Assembly (NCBI GenBank): GCA_951804985.1
Contig: OX638133.1
Coordinates: forward strand, 32,389,963-32,453,962
Origin: Dryomyza anilis
Lineage: Eukaryota > Arthropoda > Insecta > Diptera > Dryomyzidae
Direction of reading: 5' to 3'
Length of the DNA: 64,000 nucleotides
Of the stretch, positions 57,854 to 64,000 are shown in pieces. The translations under genes and the position numbers were made by a program. The notes beneath the pieces were generated by a model. That model worked only from the letters and a program-made list of their open reading frames with translations, was not told the DNA's origin and ran no database searches. Position 1 is the first letter of the stretch, and each line of letters begins with the position of its first letter.

Positions 57854-59908
57854 AGCACCGACTCTCAAGAATTGAAATCATTACCGACACCAAAACTAAT
57901 TTTCGTTTAAAACCGTTTAACTTTTAAAATTGAAACGGTAACCAAAACGTTAAACAAAAAAAAAAAACGATTTCCAAAACCGATATAAATTGTATTTTTT
58001 TTTTTTTAAGTATGAATAACATAAAGAAATATTTTTTTAATCAAGGATTTTTTATAACATTTTTGTATATAAAACAGCTCCTCAGTATTGATTGGTAAGT
58101 GGTCGAGTGTGTCTCGTGTAAGAATAATGTCAAATTAAATAGGACATGAAGCAGTTGTTAGAATTTATAATTAGTAAAGTTTTTTATTATAGAGAATTAA
58201 TAAAGTTATTTATTATAATTTAAACCAAACATATGCGTGTTTTTATTTTGTACACAGTTCAGAGACACGAACTTGTAAAACAGTTTTCCGTAGACTGAAT
58301 TTCCGTAAGAACATTCTTAAATTTGATTTTTTATTTTTTTGCACTGTGTAATACTTTTTTAAACTTTTTGATACAGCTTTTAACTGATTTTTATATTATT
58401 TTTATTATTACTACATATTTTATATGTACCTTCTTTATTTGTTGTTATTAAAATGTATTGTTCTTGTATTTGACATGCCATATTTATCTCTAAGAGGTAA
58501 AAATGTCAGTTAACTAAGTTAATTTGTAGTTTTATAGTTTGTGATCTCTAGAGCCTGTAAGACAGTAAAAATTGAAAAAAAACCTACAAACCATTGGACG
58601 ACAGTTTTGATATTCGATTATAATTCTTTAAATTGAGAAATTTTATACAAATATTTTATGATTAATGAAATCATTAATTTCAACCTCATTTAAAAGTGAA
58701 AATTTTAAATTTAGTTTCTGCTATATGTTTTTGTTTTGATTATTTTTATTTTTTTTGCTCATTAGTCGACAGAATGTTTTCAGCAAAATTTACATTTTCA
58801 CAAAGTCATCGACGACATTCATATCGGAAACACTTGCGTTCCGACAAGGTTGTAATTGGATTTAAAATGTTGTATAAAATGTTTATAATAAAAAGAAAAA
58901 ATAAACGACACTAGCATAGAAATAATGCATTTTGTGAGTCATATATATGAGATTTAAACCATATATATATATTCAACAATCCCAGAATCCAAAACTTTCA
59001 TGAGCCTTAAAATATATTTATTCTGGGTAAAATAATTTCCCGAGACTTCATTTTGGGTGTACAGTTTCGAATTTTTTGTATTTAAAACCGACAAATGACT
59101 TCCCAGTATGCCATTCGTATCGATATCGTTACGAGATCATTGCGAGTAGATGGAGAAATCACACGATATCGGACTCGTTCTCGTAACGATATCGTGCGTC
59201 AAAATGGACCTAGATGGTAGGAAGATATCGAAACGTTCTGTCGGAGTTTTCTCGAATCCCTTCATGAATCCCAGCATGGGTGCTCGTGGTAATATTAACC
59301 AACAATCGAGGGACTCATAGAAAAACGCCGAATCTATACACTGTAGTATTAAAAATGAAATCGCTTTACAAAATTTTACATTTACTCACCAACTACTTTA
59401 AGCAATTTTAATAATTGGTTTTCAAAAAATGTTAATATAAATTACAAAATTGATCGATGATGGAAATATTTCTATTATATATTAAGAAAATAATCTTTCG
59501 AACGATATTTCTACTTCTAAAATGTTTTATAATATAATGAAATAAACTTATAAAAGAAGTTTTTGAAATAAATAAACTACATTAGATGTATTTGTTAATA
59601 TGAAGATGAATAAAAAGATAATAATAAATTTGTACTTGATCTCTAATAGGTTTTAGAATAAATGTTTTGTACACGGAGAGAAAAAAATTCTAAAATCCAG
59701 AGGGAATCAAGAAGTATACGGAGTGATATACAGATAAACCGAAAAATTCTTAATTTCAAAAAAAGTAACTAAGTAGAATTATTCTTGAATTCAGTTATTA
59801 ATTTCTTTGGTTCAAAAAAAGTAACTATGTAGAAATAGTCTATTATAAGTATTTCAAATGAACGTTTCATATAAAAATTCTACTTATTCTTAAATAATAT
59901 TCAAATAA
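57854..59908. other. AT-rich spacer; small inverted repeat
   Basis: No gene was seen. 59121-59136 (CGATATCGTTACGAGA) is exactly inverted at 59179-59194. 59685-59900 begins ACACGGAGAGAAAAAAATTC, which resembles a MITE terminus, and contains AAAAAAGTAACTAWGTAGAA twice; its other end was not found. Confidence 0.4.
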
Positions 59909-61602
59909 CCCAAGAAACATTTATTCGGAGCCTACGACACTCACGGAATCACAATACCGTCATTAACGGCAAGTATCCGTCGTAGCATATACGATTACGC
60001 ACCGTAAACGTACCGTCAAATCGGACGGCTCCGTTAGAATTCCGTTTTTCTCCGTATTTCTAAATAACTCCGTATGATTGCCGTTTTGTTGTAGTCGTTT
60101 ACGGTACCGCTGAAACGGAGTACTCCGTAACTTTTCCGTTTATACTCCAACTTAACGGCACCGATTTTCTTCCGTTATTAGTTTAGTTTTGAAATTTCAA
60201 TTCATTTGATTTTGTGAACAAAAACAATGAGCTTGGAGGAGGAGCGCTGGTGGTGCATGGAAACCAAACAAGATAAGTGAATGAAATATAAATAATATAA
60301 GTTTTTATACAAAACATTTTTGGAGAATGTACCTAAATTTACAGTCCATTTTTGCAAATCTCCGATGGCTTTAAACTACTTTTAATTCAAGAAGGACAAT
60401 ATATATATGTGCTATGACTTGCAAAAATAGAAAAACGTTAGCACGCGTGCAAACATATTGGGAATGGCGCGAGAAGCGACGAGGTGTACTCTTCCTATGG
60501 TTTGCACTTCTTCAGAGTAATTAGATGGTGCGTTGACGCGACTTAAGTTTCGATTTGCGATGGCTAGTCGCTGTTGCCTTTCCCAAACACGCGCATCTGC
60601 TTTTCAATTCAAATTTCAAATAAATATCAACAAATGTAAGTAAATGACATTACTTATCATAGTTGCCAGATTTTTACTATTTGTGGCGTAGTTGCCAACC
60701 TTATAATAAATTGTTCATGTGTGGTATTTTTTATATTTGCGGGAAAGGGGTAATTTTATAACACAATTTGTATAAATTAATCGTTTAAAATTTTTTCCAC
60801 ACAATTGAAAATAAAAATATTAAATTTTATTAAAATATTAGTTCTTTTCTGATAATTTTTAATTACTATTTTTTTACTATAATTTTTACGGGATTTATAT
60901 TCAATTGATGTTGGCTTTAAATTAGTTCTTTTGATTTAATTATTTTTGTTATAATTAATAATAAATATTTTTTATTTATTTACGGATGTTAATATCAAAA
61001 AATAGATAGAGATCTTAACACGGCATTTCAACGAATAACTTTTTAATTACAGTAACGAATTACAGTCTTAGCCGAGGTTCACTGTATATTAATTAATTCT
61101 AAAATGTTCTAATATTTTAATACTTAATTTTATCATTATTTGTAATTATTTTTAATTTGTTGTAAAATAATAATAATATGCAAAAAGTAATTTTGTATGA
61201 TATGAAAAAAGAGTTTTTAATCTTTTCCCTATGTTACGTTAACGGATCGTCGAAAAGCAATCTCAACTGACTCAATCCGTACTTTTCCAGAATGGCGGTC
61301 CATTAACGGACCGTCGATACGTAAAATCAACGGATTCACTCCGTATTTTATCCAGTATGACGGTCCGTAAACGTACCGTTGAAACGTACTCACGACGGAC
61401 TCACTCCGTTTGTCATCCAGTATGACGGTCCGTTAACGTACCGTCGTAACGTATTATTAACTGATTCGAAATCCGTTTCGATGTTCCTCTTTATCCGTTC
61501 ACTGGACCGTTTTCGTATCTAGAAAACGGAACGTTTACGGAATCGTATTCCGTACTGCTGTTCCGTATACGGCACCGTTAACGGACCGTTTTGTTTCTTG
61601 GG
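59909..61602. mobile_element. 1.7-kb TIR element with CCCAAGAAAC ends and ACGG-rich subterminal repeats
   Basis: CCCAAGAAACA at 59909 and TGTTTCTTGGG ending at 61602 form the terminal inverted repeat. Both flanking 300-bp zones are packed with ACGGTNCGTTAACGG-type motifs (GTAAACGTACCGT, CCGTTAACGTACCGTCG). The right zone has a 65-bp tandem unit starting CCAG at 61287, 61352 and 61417. The middle is AT-rich with a short GC-richer part at 60430-60610. No transposase was recognised and the target-site duplication is unclear. Confidence 0.7.
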
Positions 61603-62335
61603 AATGACTGCAGCATATAGGTTGTATACATTTTTGTCGGTAATACCCTTAAAAGGATTAAAATTTATGAAGAACATGCCATAATAAATTTTTCATATGT
61701 CTATTGCTTTTGTTGTTGTAATGACTAATACAACAAATTGGTCTTGCACTTGACATTCACGATGATGCCACCACAGCGATACAGACAACAATTTGTGTAT
61801 CGATCGAGAACGGTTGCAACATGCCATGGGATTATATTACGTTGACTTTTGACTCACATTATGCAAAACATAAAACATAATGAAAACAAAAAAAAAAGAT
61901 CTGAGACAGCGTTAGACAATTCTACTATATCAATAAATTCTTCGCAAAATCAATTCTTCCCAAAGACAGTACTTCTCAAGGACAATTCTTTCCCAGGTCA
62001 ATTATTTCCAGAATAATTTATCCCTACAAAATTCATCCCAAAGACAATTATTCACAAATACTATTCTTCCCAAAGACAATTCTTCTAAAGACAAATCTTC
62101 CCAAAGCGAATTCCACACAAATAAAATTGAAATAATTTTAATATAGGTACAAAAAATGTTAGGAAGAAAAATAAATTGCTATTTTTTGTATCTTCGGCTG
62201 ATCTGTGGGTTATGCTTAATGTTTAATCTACAATATCTAATCATTAATCTACAATGCATTTTTATATCGTTTTTTAATCAAAAATATTTTTATTTAAAAA
62301 TAGTTCATCTACACAGAAAAAAATAATCGATATAA
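61603..62335. other. AT-rich spacer with a CCCAAAGACAATTCTT array
   Basis: 61920-62115 contains repeated TTCTTCCCAAAGACAATTCT-like units (about 15-17 bp, irregular). No gene was seen. Confidence 0.5.
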
Positions 62336-62385
62336 ATTTCCCTACTTCAAAATTTCCCATGTGACCAAACCTTCCCAACTGGCGA
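62336..62385 (-). mobile_element. DINE-1-like terminal fragment
   Basis: On the minus strand it reads CCAGTTGGGAAGGTTTGGTC followed by ACATGGGAAATTTTGAAGTA, the first 40 bases of the DINE-like elements, and then stops. Confidence 0.7.
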
Positions 62386-62386
62386 T

Positions 62387-63175
62387 ATGAAATTCACCAC
62401 ATTAAAACTCACCAAATTATTAATCACCACACCAAAATTCACCACATTAAAATTCACCACACTAAAATTCACTACACTAAAACTCACCACACTAAAATTC
62501 ACCACACTAAAACTCACCACACTAAAAATTCACTACACTAAAATTCACTACACTAAAACTCACCACACTAAAATTCACCACACTAAAACTCACCACACTA
62601 AAAATTCACTACACTAATATTCACCACACTCAAATTCATTACACTAAAATTCACCACATTAAAATGCATCACATATATTTGTACTCAAATTGGTGGGTGC
62701 TACAGTTTATTTCCGAATCCGAACGGCTGGCGAGAGCTTTCCATAAAATTCACTACACTTAAACTCAACACACTAAAATTCACTACACTAAATCTAACCA
62801 CACTTAAACTCACCACACTAAAATACATTATACTAAAACTCACCACACTAAAACTCACCACACTAAAACTCACCACACCAAAATTCACCACATCTAAACT
62901 CATCACACCGAAACTCTCAACACTAAATCTTCTACTGGGAAAAACTTCACGGGGAAGAATTCTACAGGAAAGAATTCTACTGGGAAAGAATTGTCTCTGA
63001 GAAAAGATGTTTAAGCGGACTATTACTTTTGGTTTGGTTACTACCTTTATAAAACCAATAAAAACGTCCACAGCGAAGCACGGGTCCCTGATATAAATAA
63101 TAAAAATGTTTTTTATATTAATAAAATTGCTCCATATCCTTACATTTACAAAATCTTTGCACGAGTCCAGCTAGT
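62387..63175 (+). mobile_element. Helitron-like repeat with 15-bp minisatellite (copy 2)
   Basis: TTCACCACACTAAAA units run from 62387 to about 62930, followed by GGGGAAGAATTCTACAGGAA, ACAGCGAAGCACGGGTCCCT and the terminal CCAGCTAGT at 63175, the same order as 22769-23957. A SINE fragment (62679-62746) breaks the minisatellite. The frames of Thr-Leu-Lys repeats across it are artefacts of the 15-bp period. Confidence 0.55.
62679..62746 (-). mobile_element. SINE fragment inside the minisatellite
   Basis: ATTTGTACTCAAATTGGTGG followed by TTATTTCCGAATCCGAACGG and GAGAGCTTTCCATA matches an internal piece of the SINE body. Both ends of the SINE are missing. Confidence 0.8.
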
Positions 63176-63420
63176 TCCAGATATTACTGAACGATTAAGC
63201 GACCGAGGCATTTCAAAGAGTCGAGACCGATTCAAATTCTCCAAATGTTTTATATTAATCATTTGGGAACCACTGCTCATTGTGACCTCCAATGCATAAA
63301 CAAAACAAAATGCAATTAATAGAATATAACAATAAAAAGAAAAAAATATATTTGACAAATGTGTTTCATCATCAGCAAAAGCATCAAGAATAACAAGTAC
63401 AAAGATACCGACCGAAAGTG

Positions 63421-63530
63421 AGACAGACAGACATATGAGAAATAGACAGCCTTATAGACAGACAGGCAGTCAAACAGACGAACAAACAATCAGACAGACA
63501 GACAGACAGACAGAAAGACATACATTCAGT
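63421..63530. repeat. CAGA simple repeat
   Basis: Imperfect (CAGA)n with the longest pure run around 63490-63515. No DINE hairpin or GGGTATAAAA end is nearby, so it is treated as a free microsatellite. Confidence 0.85.
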
Positions 63531-64000
63531 AAGTCAGTCAGGCAGGTAGCCAGGAAAACAAGGTGACCAAGAGATACACTTGGAGATAGTTTCATATTGG
63601 TAGCTAATGAGAGGACGAAGTGAGTATGAGGGAGAAAACGCACACAACTCATTGACAGCAACTGTCAAGGTTTTCAAGATATTGACTAGTAATTATAGTT
63701 TGTGATTATTTGCTTTTGATAAGAACTGAGTGAGAGAAATTAAGAGAATGAGAAATGCATTACTTATTGCACTACTTTTTTCAATATAGTACTTTAGTAC
63801 TTTTTTTAAAACATCATTTAAATTTATTTTATACGAAAGGAAATACGAAAAGGAATACGAAAACGAAGAGGAAAACGAAAAGGAAAGGAAAAAAAATAAT
63901 AGATATCGGAAAATTTATGAGTATTGGAAAAGAAAATTAAAAGTAAAAAGAAAAGAATATGGAAATGGAAGAAAAAAATAAAAATAAAAAAAAAAGAAAA
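63531..64000. other. Spacer ending in a purine-rich tract
   Basis: 63830-64000 is almost all A and G on the plus strand (GAAAAGGAAAGGAAAAAAAA). No gene was seen. Confidence 0.6.

Noticed and set aside
60420..60608. Minus-strand open stretch of about 62 codons (DARVWERQQRLAIANRN)
   Set aside because: It has no start codon at its beginning, no splice sites that I could confirm and no recognised family. It lies inside the CCCAAGAAAC element. It could be a transposon exon but the evidence is too thin.
62387..62617. 76-codon frame of KFTTL repeats
   Set aside because: It reflects the 15-bp minisatellite period inside a Helitron-like repeat.
63830..64000. Lysine- and arginine-rich plus-strand reading frame
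   Set aside because: It is a purine-rich low-complexity tract with no supporting context.

Overview
The window looks like gene-poor, repeat-dense, AT-rich nuclear DNA from a higher fly (Diptera, Brachycera). Four things support this: an EFL1-type GTPase pseudogene with two 67-nt fly-style introns; many DINE-1/INE-1-like elements with the usual GACAGACGGACA core and GGGTATAAAA end; a Tc1/mariner element with a DD37E-spaced catalytic triad; and short fly-type core promoters. An abundant tRNA-derived SINE and the TATAGTCGGTC...CCGACTATA hairpin motif lean towards a calyptrate fly (house-fly or blow-fly group) rather than Drosophila, where SINEs are scarce. That last step is inference. There is no bacterial gene, CRISPR array or operon.

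Layout. 1-20.9 kb is one satellite array of about 130 monomers with a 159-bp period. It is open at the left window edge and decays at its right border. It contains nested higher-order duplications (offset 3433 bp, a 12-mer of 1908 bp, and a 430-bp dimer-plus-partial). 21.4-22.3 kb holds a decayed, intron-containing EFL1 copy on the minus strand, directly beside the satellite. 22.8-33 kb holds a Helitron-like repeat with a SINE inserted in it, a foldback-type element with 426-451-bp inverted arms, DINE-1-like copies and two local tandem arrays. 33.7-36 kb is a three-level nest: a MITE inside a DD37E mariner inside an older TIR element. 36-46.5 kb holds further SINE, DINE, hAT-MITE and hairpin-MITE copies and a GC-rich island.

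46.7-47.3 kb carries the one convincing intact protein gene, a small secreted proline-rich protein with a well-placed TATA box, initiator and poly(A) signal. 48-64 kb is again transposon debris: CCCTAGTAG MITEs, a 3'-truncated non-LTR retrotransposon ORF1 remnant, a 2-kb element with 21-bp tandem repeats and nested insertions, a 1.7-kb element rich in ACGG repeats, a 15-bp minisatellite and simple CAGA repeats.

The genes do not form a pathway. The insertion order can be read in several places (SINE with target-site duplications inside other repeats; MITE inside mariner inside TIR element; MITE inside a DINE copy), so the window records successive transposon invasions next to a large satellite block.
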